Source of the DNA: Candidatus Segetimicrobium genomatis
GTDB lineage: Bacteria; Sysuimicrobiota; Sysuimicrobiia; Sysuimicrobiales; Kaftiobacteriaceae
DNA: 50,671 bases
Assembly: GCA_005882335.1 (NCBI GenBank)
Contig: VBAP01000061.1
Span: 1 to 50,671, forward strand
Reading direction: 5' to 3'
Each line of letters begins with the position of its first letter. Positions within the stretch are counted from its first letter, which is position 1. Position numbers and translations under genes: made by a program. Of this stretch, positions 34,222 through 42,237 are shown piece by piece. The notes under the pieces were generated by a model that was given only the letters and a program-made list of their open reading frames with translations, was not told the DNA's origin and made no database searches.

Positions 34222-35123
34222 GCGCGGAGCGACGGGTCGTCTTTCTCGTGAACCCGGGCGCGGGCAGCGGGCGGGTTCTCGCCCGCCTGCACGCCGCGCT
34301 GGCCCCGGCGCCGCAGCTCGTCGCGCGTGCGCGGACCGCCGTCGTCCGCTCGCTCGAGGAGGCTGGCGAGGTCGTGCAGGGCCTCGCCCCAGACGAAGTC
34401 CCGGTAGCGGCGGGCGGCGACGGCACCGTGAACCTGCTGGCACGAGCTCTCCGGGCGGCGGGAATGGCCGACCGCCCGCTGGCCACGCTCCCGCTCGGCA
34501 CCGGCAACGCATTCGGCCACCCATTTGGCCTCGGGACTGTACGCGGCGCATTGCGTGCCATCGAGGCCGGCACGCCACGGCTGATCGATGTCATGACGAC
34601 CACCCATTCCGAGCTTCCCCTAGCGCTCGTCTCGATCAGCGCCGGGTTCGAGTCGCGCATGCTCGCCGCGGTTGAACGCCGGCCGGCATGGCGCCGATGG
34701 CTCGGTCTCGTGCCCGGATTGCTCTGCGTCGCGACGCGGTCCTGGACCGGCATCGGGGTGACTGTTGACGGCGAGCCCCTGGTCAGGCGCGCGGAGCAGG
34801 TGTACAACGCCGGCCTCTACAACCTGCCGTGCTACGGGTTCGGGTGGCTCATGTGGCCCGAGGCGGACGCCACGGACGGCGAGGCGGAGGCCGTCGCGTG
34901 CCTCTCGGCGCGGGCCTACTGGCGGACGTTGCACCGGGGCCTGCGGACCGCGCAGCCCAGCGCGGACGGCGATCCCCGCTGGCGCCGCTGGCGACGCGCG
35001 CGTTTCGAGGCCGACGGGCCCGTGCAGATCGACGGCGAAGTCGTGTCGGGAATGGAGTTCGAGGTGGCTATTGAATCCAGAGGACTGTCCGTGTTGGTGA
35101 TGCCTGGGGGCATCCTCACGTGA
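34218..35123 (+). CDS. DAGK-family lipid kinase
   Basis: The 301-residue protein has the diacylglycerol/sphingosine kinase catalytic fold: FLVNPGAGSGR (10-20), the nucleotide loop AGGDGTVN (65-72), LPLGTGNAFG (91-100) and a C-terminal beta-sandwich ending QIDGEVVSGMEFEV. Members phosphorylate diacylglycerol, sphingoid bases or ceramide; the bacterial ceramide kinase CpgB belongs here. Next to an oxoamine synthase this supports a sphingolipid-like product but does not prove it. The start is GTG at 34218, overlapping the dehydrogenase stop. Last gene of the rightward arm. Confidence 0.9.
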   Translation: MSAERRVVFLVNPGAGSGRVLARLHAALAPAPQLVARARTAVVRSLEEAGEVVQGLAPDEVPVAAGGDGTVNLLARALRAAGMADRPLATLPLGTGNAFGHPFGLGTVRGALRAIEAGTPRLIDVMTTTHSELPLALVSISAGFESRMLAAVERRPAWRRWLGLVPGLLCVATRSWTGIGVTVDGEPLVRRAEQVYNAGLYNLPCYGFGWLMWPEADATDGEAEAVACLSARAYWRTLHRGLRTAQPSADGDPRWRRWRRARFEADGPVQIDGEVVSGMEFEVAIESRGLSVLVMPGGILT

Positions 35124-35548
35124 TGTGTGCTTCGATCAAGGGCTGAGTATGCCGTCGATCCGCTGGTGAAACTGGTGGCCTAGAAGGAACACCCGCAGAA
35201 GCGCTTAGCAAACCGCCGCTGAATCGCTGTAGCGCTCGAACACGAACCGGCGTCGTCCACGGCCTTGACTTGCGCGACAGGCTCTGGCCCGCCGCCACCT
35301 TCATCTCCATAGTGACGCCACGGCGACGGCGGGGAGTTCTTGTTGTGGCGCCACTCCCTGCCAGCGAGATCCACATGCGCCCGCTCTAGCGAACTTCATG
35401 ATGCCACACGGCTTAGGCGGCCATACGGCTCGGCATGTGCGCGACGTTTGGTTTCGGTTGCAGGCCAACCTCCCGAAGGATACGTTGGTTTCACAGTACT
35501 AGACCATCGAGCAATCGCGCCCGGGGCCTAGCACAGGGGTGCGGACCG
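35124..35548. other. Gene-free junction with 16-bp repeat
   Basis: No convincing gene. Minus-strand frames near 35180-35376 give broken peptides in two frames (AVDDAG then FVFERYSD after a shift), which may be a decayed gene. The stretch holds the 16-bp repeat at 35204-35219 and the promoter region of the sigma factor gene. Confidence 0.5.
35204..35219. repeat. 16-bp direct repeat (tRNA-Ser anticodon-arm core), copy 3
   Basis: CTTAGCAAACCGCCGC is identical to 19887-19902, and 15 of its bases match the tRNA-Ser gene at 2217-2231. With the copy at 19887 it brackets the 15.3-kb lipid cluster. Confidence 0.65.
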
Positions 35549-36208
35549 ATGGCCGATGCTCTCCCTGCTGAATTGTCGCGCCTGCTCGGTGCGGGCGACG
35601 CACCAGCGCGCGACGAGGCCTGGGCAGGGTTCGTCAGAAGCTATAGTCCTCTCCTCATTCACGTCACTCGTTTCGTCTGCCGCAGTCACGACGCGGCGAT
35701 GGACGCTTACGCGTTCGTGCTCGAGCAGTTGCGCCAGGACGACCTGCGGCGCCTCCGTGCATATGTTGCCGACGGCCGCAGCAAGTTCACCACTTGGCTT
35801 GTGGTCGTGGCGCGGCGTCTCTGTCTCGACCATTACCGGCAGCGCTATGGCCGCGTGCGCGAGGCCCCGGCGGATCAGCTGGAGACGCGCCTCGCCCGCA
35901 GGCGACTGGCGGACCTGGTCGCCGACGACGTTGATCCTGCGAGCCTGAGCCAGCCTGTCGGAACAAGCCCCGACACTGAGATGCGAGCCGGCGAACTCCG
36001 CGCCGCACTCCGTACTGTCTTGGCGGAGCTCCCGTCCCGCGACCGCCTGCTCCTCACGTTTCGCTTCGAAGACGACCTCCCCGTTCGCGACATCGCCCAC
36101 GCCTTGGGCTTCCCCACGCCGTTCCACGTCTATCGGCGGCTGAACCGCCTCCTGGAAGTGCTGCGGCGGTCGCTGGCGCGCCGGGGTGTGGAGGATGCGA
36201 GCCCATGA
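35549..36208 (+). CDS. ECF-like RNA polymerase sigma factor
   Basis: The 219-residue protein has a sigma2-like region (about 20-110, with GRSKFTTWLVVVARRLCLDHY) and a sigma4-like helix-turn-helix (about 155-205, LPSRDRLLLTFRFEDDLPVRDIAH in outline, then PFHVYRRLNRLLEVLR). The start is the ATG at 35549; the frame extends to 35435 but without a sigma-like sequence. The next gene encodes a zinc-finger anti-sigma factor, 78 bases downstream, giving the usual pair. Targets probably include the CHAT and RCC1 genes that follow. Confidence 0.82.
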   Translation: MADALPAELSRLLGAGDAPARDEAWAGFVRSYSPLLIHVTRFVCRSHDAAMDAYAFVLEQLRQDDLRRLRAYVADGRSKFTTWLVVVARRLCLDHYRQRYGRVREAPADQLETRLARRRLADLVADDVDPASLSQPVGTSPDTEMRAGELRAALRTVLAELPSRDRLLLTFRFEDDLPVRDIAHALGFPTPFHVYRRLNRLLEVLRRSLARRGVEDASP

Positions 36209-36286
36209 ATCGTCGGGCGCAAGGTTCGCCTCGCCGTCCGTTTTATTGGATGGAGATGAGGGGACCCCACTTACCCGAGGAGCACC

Positions 36287-36880
36287 ATGCCCGCTGACGA
36301 CATGGCTGCCCCCCACCTTGAGGCCGGCGAGGTTGCGGCCTACATCGATCGGCGGCTGGCGCCGGCTGAGCGGGACCGGGTCGAGAAGCATCTGTCCGCG
36401 TGTCATGAGTGCCGTGGTGAAGTGATCGAGGTGGCGCACGTGGCGCGCACGCTCCCGCGGAGGCGGCGCTGGCATTGGCTCGCTCCGGCGGTGGCTGCGG
36501 CCGCGGTCATCCTGTTCATCGTCGCGACGTCGAAGGGCATTCAGCAGTTCACCCCTGACACGGGCCATCGCGGCGAACAGGGCACGGCGCCGGTCGCGCC
36601 GGTTCCGGTAGCGCCCGCGGGCCCGGTAGCCACCGTCGATACGCTCCTCTGGTCAAGCGTTCCGCACACGAACCGCTATCGCGTGAGGCTGTTCGACGCT
36701 GACGGAGCGATGATATGGCAGACGCAAACCCGCGACACCGCCGTCGCGCTCCCCACCTCGGTCCGCGTGAACCCGGGGGTTCCTTATTACTGGAGGGCCG
36801 AGGCGCGGGTAGGCGTGGAGCGTTGGGTCGAATCGCCGCTCACGGAGTTCACCCTACTCGCCTATCGCCCACGGCAATGA
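36287..36880 (+). CDS. Zinc-finger anti-sigma factor with membrane helix
   Basis: The 197-residue protein has an N-terminal zinc-binding anti-sigma domain with H35-x3-C39-x2-C42 (KHLSACHECRGEV). A single membrane helix (LAPAVAAAAVILFIVA, about 62-80) follows, then a Pro/Val-rich linker and a small periplasmic fibronectin-like domain (VDTLLWSSVPHTNRYRVRLF...YYWRAEA in outline). It should hold the sigma factor at the membrane until a signal is received. The ATG at 36287 follows CGAGGAGCACC. Its stop overlaps the CHAT gene start as ATGA, linking the two translationally. Confidence 0.88.
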   Translation: MPADDMAAPHLEAGEVAAYIDRRLAPAERDRVEKHLSACHECRGEVIEVAHVARTLPRRRRWHWLAPAVAAAAVILFIVATSKGIQQFTPDTGHRGEQGTAPVAPVPVAPAGPVATVDTLLWSSVPHTNRYRVRLFDADGAMIWQTQTRDTAVALPTSVRVNPGVPYYWRAEARVGVERWVESPLTEFTLLAYRPRQ

Positions 36881-39800
36881 TCGGCACAGCCGGGCTGGTC
36901 TGCGCGGTGGCCGCGGCGGTTCAGGCACAGACCGCGACCCTGGACCGCATGCGGACGCTGGCGGAAGCAGGCGGCCCACAACTGGTCGAGGCCGTTCGAG
37001 CGCAGCCGGACGACGCACGTCAAGCGCTCCGGCAGTTGCTCGATCGGACCGCGGCATCAGACTCGGGCACTGCGGCCGCCTCCCTGAGCGCAGCCGACCG
37101 ACTGGCGCACGCGTACGCTGAGGCGTGGGGGGATTCCTTCCCGCTCCGGCAGGTCGCCCGGTTCGCCTCCTGGTCGCCTGAGGAGCGCGTCGCCAAGGTC
37201 GCCGCCGACAGCATCCGGCGGGCGGGTAACGCGGCGCTGGGGCGCTCCGGCGCGGACAGCGCAATCCTCTCGTGGCGTGAGAGCGCGAGGCGTTCGGCAG
37301 CGTTGGCCGATACGGCGGGCATCGCCGCGGCGGTCGGCAACATCGGCGCGGGGTTCTATCGTGCCGGTAAACTCGACAGTGCGGAGTCGTATCTCGAGCA
37401 GTCGCGGAGGCTCGCGGAGCTGGTCGGCGACCGTCGGACGGCGCTCAACGCACTGGGAACGCTCGGCAGCGTCAGTAAGGATCGTGGTGAGCTGCGGCGT
37501 GCGGCGGACCGCTACACCCGCGCCTTTGCGATCAGACAGCAGATCGGGGACTTCCGCGGCATGGCGGCCGATCGCAACAACCTCGGTCTCATCGCGCAAC
37601 TGCTTGGGGATCTCGATGAGGCGCGCCGCGCGTACGAAGACGCACTTGGCCTGAGCCGAGCGCATGGTCTCGATGAACCCGCGGCCGTGAGCCTCGTGAA
37701 TCTTGGAGACGTCGCAAGTCTGCAAGCCGACTACGCCGAGGCCATTGCGCGCTTTGGGGAGGCGCTCGCGATCTATCGCCATCTGGGGAGCCGGGTGGAT
37801 GCGGCGTTCGTGCTGCACAGCCTGGGCCTGCTCGAGTTGCAGCGCGGCGACTATCCCAACGCCATCGCCCGGTTGTCGGACGCCGCCGCCGTGTACCAGC
37901 AGACTGGGCCGGTGCCGGAGGCCGTCTCCGTGCGGAAGGACCTCGCCTTCGCGTACGCGGCGACGGGGAATCTCCAGCGCGCACTGATTGAGTTGCGGGG
38001 GGCGGGGCGTCTGAGCGGCCGCGGGCCGCTGGCTCCGGGACTAGGCGCGACGCTGGCGCTCGCCCGGGCAGACCTCGCTGCGCAGTTCAACAACTTCGCG
38101 CAGGCGGACCGGGAGTATGCGCAGGCCGAGGCCCTGTATCGGCGGGCCGGCGAAAACGCCGGTCTGGCCGAAGCTCAGCAAGGCAGGGGTTTTCTGCGCC
38201 TCGTCTGGGAAGACTATCAGCGGGCGCAGGTCGTGCTCGAGTCGGCGGCCCGAACGCAAGCAGCCTCCGGCGACGGTCGGTCGGCCGCTTTGACCCGCGT
38301 TCTCGTCGGGTATGCACAGCAGCATCGCGGCGATACGGCCGCTGCCCGCCGCACGCTCGTCGTCGCGGTCGACACCCTTCGATCCCTACGCGATCCCGTC
38401 GGCGAGGCCGCCGGGCTCGCCGCGCTCGGCGACTTGGACTTGCAAGAGGGCAGGGCGTTCGCCGCTGAATCCCTCTTCAGTCAGGGACTCATGCGACTGG
38501 GCCCGCGGCTCGCGCCGAGCATTTCCTGGCGGCTGCACGCCGGGTTAGGTGCGGCGCTTAAGACCCGCGGCGCGTTCCCGGATGCGGCGCGGGAGCTCGA
38601 GGCCGCGATCGCGCAAATCGAGCAGGTGTCGGGCACGCTGCCGCTGGTGGAGCGCCGCGCGGCCTATCTCGAAGACAAATGGGATGTGTACGCGCAGCTG
38701 GCTCTGGTCGACCAGGCCGGCGGGCATACCGGAGCCGCGTTCGAGGTGAGCGAGCGGATGCGGGCTCGCCAGACGCTGGATTTACTCGGCCGCGGGCGTG
38801 TGGCCCGGGGGGCTGCAGGTAGCGAGCCCATCACCGCGCAGGAGCAAGACCTGCGGCGCCGGATAGCGGAGCTCACCGAGCGTCTGGACGTTGGAGACAC
38901 GTCCGCGCCCGGCCTGCGCGGGCCCGACGTCGCCGCGCGCCCGTCGGGCGCGACGCGCGAAGCTCTCGGCAAGGCGCAGGAGCGTTACGCGGAGCTGCTG
39001 CTCGAGATGCGGGAAACGCAGCCCGAGTACGCCTCCCTCGTCAGCGGCAACATTGTGTCTTGGCGCGACGTTGCGAGTCGGCTCGCGTCGGACGAAGCAC
39101 TGCTCGAGTACCTAGTCACCGACTCGGCTTCGGTGGTCTTCGTCATTACCCCTGACACCGTGACGACACTCGACCTGAATGTAGGTCGTCAGGGGCTCGC
39201 CACGCTGGTGGATTTCGTGCGCGGCACGATGACGCGTCCCTCGCCCGATGGAACGCGCGCTCGCGAAGCGTGGCGGGCGCCGATGCGGCGCCTCTACGGC
39301 TACCTCATCGCCCCGGTTGAGGCCGCGGGCCTCCTGCAACGCACCCGTCGCCTGATCATCGCCCCACACGCAGAGCTGCACTACCTACCGTTCGCCGCTC
39401 TGATCGACCGGGGCGGGCACGATCGGGTTCTGATCGAGCGGTATGATCTCATCTACGTCCCCTCGGCCTCAGTTTGGGCCCGGCTTGGTGAGCGCCGGGG
39501 CACCCCCATGGGAGAGGACGTTCTCGCGCTCGCGCCGCGAAGCGCGGCGCTGCCCGGTTCGCGTGCCGAGGTCGAAGCCATCCGCTCTCTCTACGGGACC
39601 CGGGCGACGGTGCTCGCGGGCGCCGCGGCCTCGGAGCAAGCGTTCCGGACGGCCGCCTCTCGCTATGGTGTCCTGCATCTTGCGACTAGCGGCGTGCTCA
39701 ACAAGCACAACCCACTGTTCTCGTTCGTCAAGCTCGCGCCTGGCGGCACACAGGACGGCCGACTGGAGGTCCATGAGGTGTTTGGCCTCGCTCTCAACGC

Positions 39801-40116
39801 GCGGCTGGTGGTGCTCAGTGCGTGCCAAACCGCGCTCGGGGCCGGAGCGCAGGCGGACGTCCCCGCGGGTGACGAATGGGTCGGGCTAGTGCGGGCGTTC
39901 TTCCATGCTGGAGCGTCGAATGTTCTCGCCACGCTGTGGCCAGTGGAGGATCGGACGACTGCCGAACTGATCGGGCGGTTCTATCGGCAACTCCAGGCGG
40001 GTCACTCGGAGGCCGAAGCGCTGGCGCAAGCGCAGCGGCTAACGCTGCGCGATCCCCGGACCGCGCATCCGTTCTACTGGGCGGGCTTCACGCTGAGCGG
40101 CGGCTGGCATGGGTGA
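36877..40116 (+). CDS. TPR-CHAT protein lacking the usual catalytic His
   Basis: The 1079-residue protein starts at the ATG at 36877 (ATGA overlap with the anti-sigma gene) and carries a signal peptide (LVCAVAAAVQAQT). About 650 residues of TPR repeats follow (for example YLEQSRRLAELVGDRRTALN), then a helical stretch and a C-terminal CHAT domain (about 870-1079; HAELHYLPFAALID, YDLIYVPSASVW, NARLVVLSACQTALG, HPFYWAGFTLSG). CHAT is a caspase/separase-like fold. The Cys of SACQT (983) is kept, but the His of the usual 'hlATHG' motif is Ser (ATSG, residue 938). Proteolysis is therefore doubtful. The product is probably exported, judging from the signal peptide, and its gene is next to RCC1 lipoprotein genes. 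Confidence 0.88.
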   Translation: MIGTAGLVCAVAAAVQAQTATLDRMRTLAEAGGPQLVEAVRAQPDDARQALRQLLDRTAASDSGTAAASLSAADRLAHAYAEAWGDSFPLRQVARFASWSPEERVAKVAADSIRRAGNAALGRSGADSAILSWRESARRSAALADTAGIAAAVGNIGAGFYRAGKLDSAESYLEQSRRLAELVGDRRTALNALGTLGSVSKDRGELRRAADRYTRAFAIRQQIGDFRGMAADRNNLGLIAQLLGDLDEARRAYEDALGLSRAHGLDEPAAVSLVNLGDVASLQADYAEAIARFGEALAIYRHLGSRVDAAFVLHSLGLLELQRGDYPNAIARLSDAAAVYQQTGPVPEAVSVRKDLAFAYAATGNLQRALIELRGAGRLSGRGPLAPGLGATLALARADLAAQFNNFAQADREYAQAEALYRRAGENAGLAEAQQGRGFLRLVWEDYQRAQVVLESAARTQAASGDGRSAALTRVLVGYAQQHRGDTAAARRTLVVAVDTLRSLRDPVGEAAGLAALGDLDLQEGRAFAAESLFSQGLMRLGPRLAPSISWRLHAGLGAALKTRGAFPDAARELEAAIAQIEQVSGTLPLVERRAAYLEDKWDVYAQLALVDQAGGHTGAAFEVSERMRARQTLDLLGRGRVARGAAGSEPITAQEQDLRRRIAELTERLDVGDTSAPGLRGPDVAARPSGATREALGKAQERYAELLLEMRETQPEYASLVSGNIVSWRDVASRLASDEALLEYLVTDSASVVFVITPDTVTTLDLNVGRQGLATLVDFVRGTMTRPSPDGTRAREAWRAPMRRLYGYLIAPVEAAGLLQRTRRLIIAPHAELHYLPFAALIDRGGHDRVLIERYDLIYVPSASVWARLGERRGTPMGEDVLALAPRSAALPGSRAEVEAIRSLYGTRATVLAGAAASEQAFRTAASRYGVLHLATSGVLNKHNPLFSFVKLAPGGTQDGRLEVHEVFGLALNARLVVLSACQTALGAGAQADVPAGDEWVGLVRAFFHAGASNVLATLWPVEDRTTAELIGRFYRQLQAGHSEAEALAQAQRLTLRDPRTAHPFYWAGFTLSGGWHG

Positions 40117-42229
40117 CCGAGCAGTGATGGTGCCACGGGCGGCTCTGATGAGCGTGCTCGGGCTGGTCGTCGCGTGCTCTGGTGATAGGAGCCCCGCGGG
40201 CGTGGGGAATCCGCCCCCTCCTCCTCCCCAAGGCCTTGCTGTCTCGAACCCGGTCCCGGTTCTCAGTCCGAGCCTGCAGCGGGCGGGAACGCTCGCGCTC
40301 GCCGGCTCGGGCGGGGACGACCTCGTGTACGTCTCCTTGTCTCCTGGGACTGTCGCGAACGGCGCCAAGGCCAAGGTTGGTAACCTGGCTTCCAGCGCTT
40401 CGCTGACGACGCTGGTTTTTGACGGCGGATTCGATCCGGTGGCAGTTAGGGCGCAGGTTGGCGACTCCCTGGAGGTCATCGTTACCGACGCCGCAGGGGC
40501 TCCGGTGTTCCAGGCGCGTTACGCGGTGGCCGCGCGCCGGCCGCCGGTCATGGTACGGAGCGACCCGTCGCGCGGCAGGACCGATGTTTCGCTGAATGCG
40601 TCGATCGTCGTGGTCTTCAGCGAGCCGATCGCTAGCACAGCTCTGACAGCGACGTCCATACGCCTCCTGAGCGGTTCGAGCGTCGTCCCGGGAAGCCTGC
40701 GCTTCGCCGATGGGAGTAATCTGGTCGCCGTATTCACGCCTTCGGCTCTCCTGGCCCCGGCGACGGACTACCGTCTGGAGGTGACGCAAGAGGTGCGGGA
40801 CTTGGACGGGGATGCACTGGAAGAGCCGGTAACGGTCGATTTCACCACGGGCACCGCGGAGCCCAGCCCGGTCGCGTCGGTCACGGTCGAGCCGGCAGCG
40901 GTGACGCTCCTGGTTGGCCAGTTTGTGCAGCTGGCGGTGACGGTCCGCGACGTGGGTGGGAACCTAGACCTCTCAACCACCGTGATCTGGGCGAGCAGCA
41001 ATCCGGGCGTAGCCCTGGTCTCCGCGACTACCGGCGTGGTCACCGGGTTGGCGCCAGGATCTGCAACGATCACGGCCACGAGCGGGGGCCAGAGCGGTGC
41101 GGCCGCGATTGAGGTCCAGGCTTTGCCCACGTTGACGGCGGTGAGCGCGGGCGGCCCGTTCACGTGCGGCCTGAGTGTCGGCGGCGCGGCGTACTGTTGG
41201 GGATACAACGCGGACGGCAACCTCGGGACAGGAACCACGACGTACAGGATTCCAATGCCGGTGTCCGTGGTGGGCGGGATCACCTTCGCGCACCTGAGCG
41301 CGGGAGACACCCACACCTGCGCCCTGACGCCAAGCGGTACCGCCTACTGCTGGGGATCGAACGGCGTTGGCCAGCTCGGCTCGCCAATCCAACCCTGCTC
41401 CGAAGGCGGGCTCTGCAGCGCGACGCCCCAGCCGGTGGCGGGCGGCCTCACCTTCACGTCGATCAGTGCGGGAGCGAATCACACCTGCGGCGTCACGTCT
41501 AATAGCGTCCTCTACTGCTGGGGATACAACGCCTACGGCCAGCTCGGTGACGGCACGACCCAGGATAGGGCTGTGCCCGTTGCCGTCGTCGGAGGCGTGG
41601 AATTCAGCTTTGTGAGCGCTGGTTTCACGCACAGCTGCGGCTTGACTCCCACCTTCAGAGCGTACTGCTGGGGCTCGAATCGCGAGGGTGAGATCGGCGA
41701 CGGCACGACGATCGATCGTCCGACGGCGGTGCCGGTTGCTGGCGGGCTCGCGTTTGTGGCCTTGGCCGCAGGGCTCGAGCAGACCTGCGGCCTCACACCC
41801 AGCGGCGTGGCGTACTGCTGGGGTTCAAATGGCTACGGTGCGCTCGGCGCCCCAGCCCGGGACACCTGTGGTTTGGAAGGTCGGGATCCGTGCAATAGGG
41901 TGCCGGTGGCCGTCGTGGGCGGGCTGATTTTTTCCACGGTGAGCACACGATTCGGGCACGTCTGCGGCGTGACGACGAGCGGGCTCGCGTACTGCTGGGG
42001 CTTGGGGCGCGACGGCCAGCTCGGTACCGGCACGACCGGCAGTAGCCTGGTACCCATCCCTGTCTCCGGCGGGCTCACGTTCACTTCGATCAGCGCGGGA
42101 TCGGGTCACACGTGCGGCCGCGCCACAGGCGGGGCGGTCTACTGCTGGGGCGATAACAGCAACGGCCAGCTGGGTGACGGAACGTTATTCGGCAGCTGGG
42201 TGCCGCTGAAGGTCGTGGGCCAGCAATAG
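40109..42229 (+). CDS. RCC1-repeat lipoprotein with Ig-like domains
   Basis: The 706-residue protein starts at the ATG at 40109, overlapping the CHAT stop by 8 bases; an ATG at 40127 is possible. The lipoprotein signal is LMSVLGLVVACSGDRSP (C23). Then come a short domain, a Big_5/SbsA-like Ig domain (PPVMVRSDPSRGRTDVSL...VDFTTG), a Big_2-like domain (SVTVEPAAVTLLVGQFVQLA...GSATITA) and seven RCC1 repeats, each with H/F-T-C-G-L...A-Y-C-W-G. Seven repeats make one closed propeller. Each blade has a Cys pair about ten residues apart, consistent with periplasmic disulfides. The ligand is unknown. It is translationally linked to the sigma/CHAT operon. Confidence 0.9.
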   Translation: MGDRAVMVPRAALMSVLGLVVACSGDRSPAGVGNPPPPPPQGLAVSNPVPVLSPSLQRAGTLALAGSGGDDLVYVSLSPGTVANGAKAKVGNLASSASLTTLVFDGGFDPVAVRAQVGDSLEVIVTDAAGAPVFQARYAVAARRPPVMVRSDPSRGRTDVSLNASIVVVFSEPIASTALTATSIRLLSGSSVVPGSLRFADGSNLVAVFTPSALLAPATDYRLEVTQEVRDLDGDALEEPVTVDFTTGTAEPSPVASVTVEPAAVTLLVGQFVQLAVTVRDVGGNLDLSTTVIWASSNPGVALVSATTGVVTGLAPGSATITATSGGQSGAAAIEVQALPTLTAVSAGGPFTCGLSVGGAAYCWGYNADGNLGTGTTTYRIPMPVSVVGGITFAHLSAGDTHTCALTPSGTAYCWGSNGVGQLGSPIQPCSEGGLCSATPQPVAGGLTFTSISAGANHTCGVTSNSVLYCWGYNAYGQLGDGTTQDRAVPVAVVGGVEFSFVSAGFTHSCGLTPTFRAYCWGSNREGEIGDGTTIDRPTAVPVAGGLAFVALAAGLEQTCGLTPSGVAYCWGSNGYGALGAPARDTCGLEGRDPCNRVPVAVVGGLIFSTVSTRFGHVCGVTTSGLAYCWGLGRDGQLGTGTTGSSLVPIPVSGGLTFTSISAGSGHTCGRATGGAVYCWGDNSNGQLGDGTLFGSWVPLKVVGQQ

Positions 42230-42237
42230 GGAGAGTC

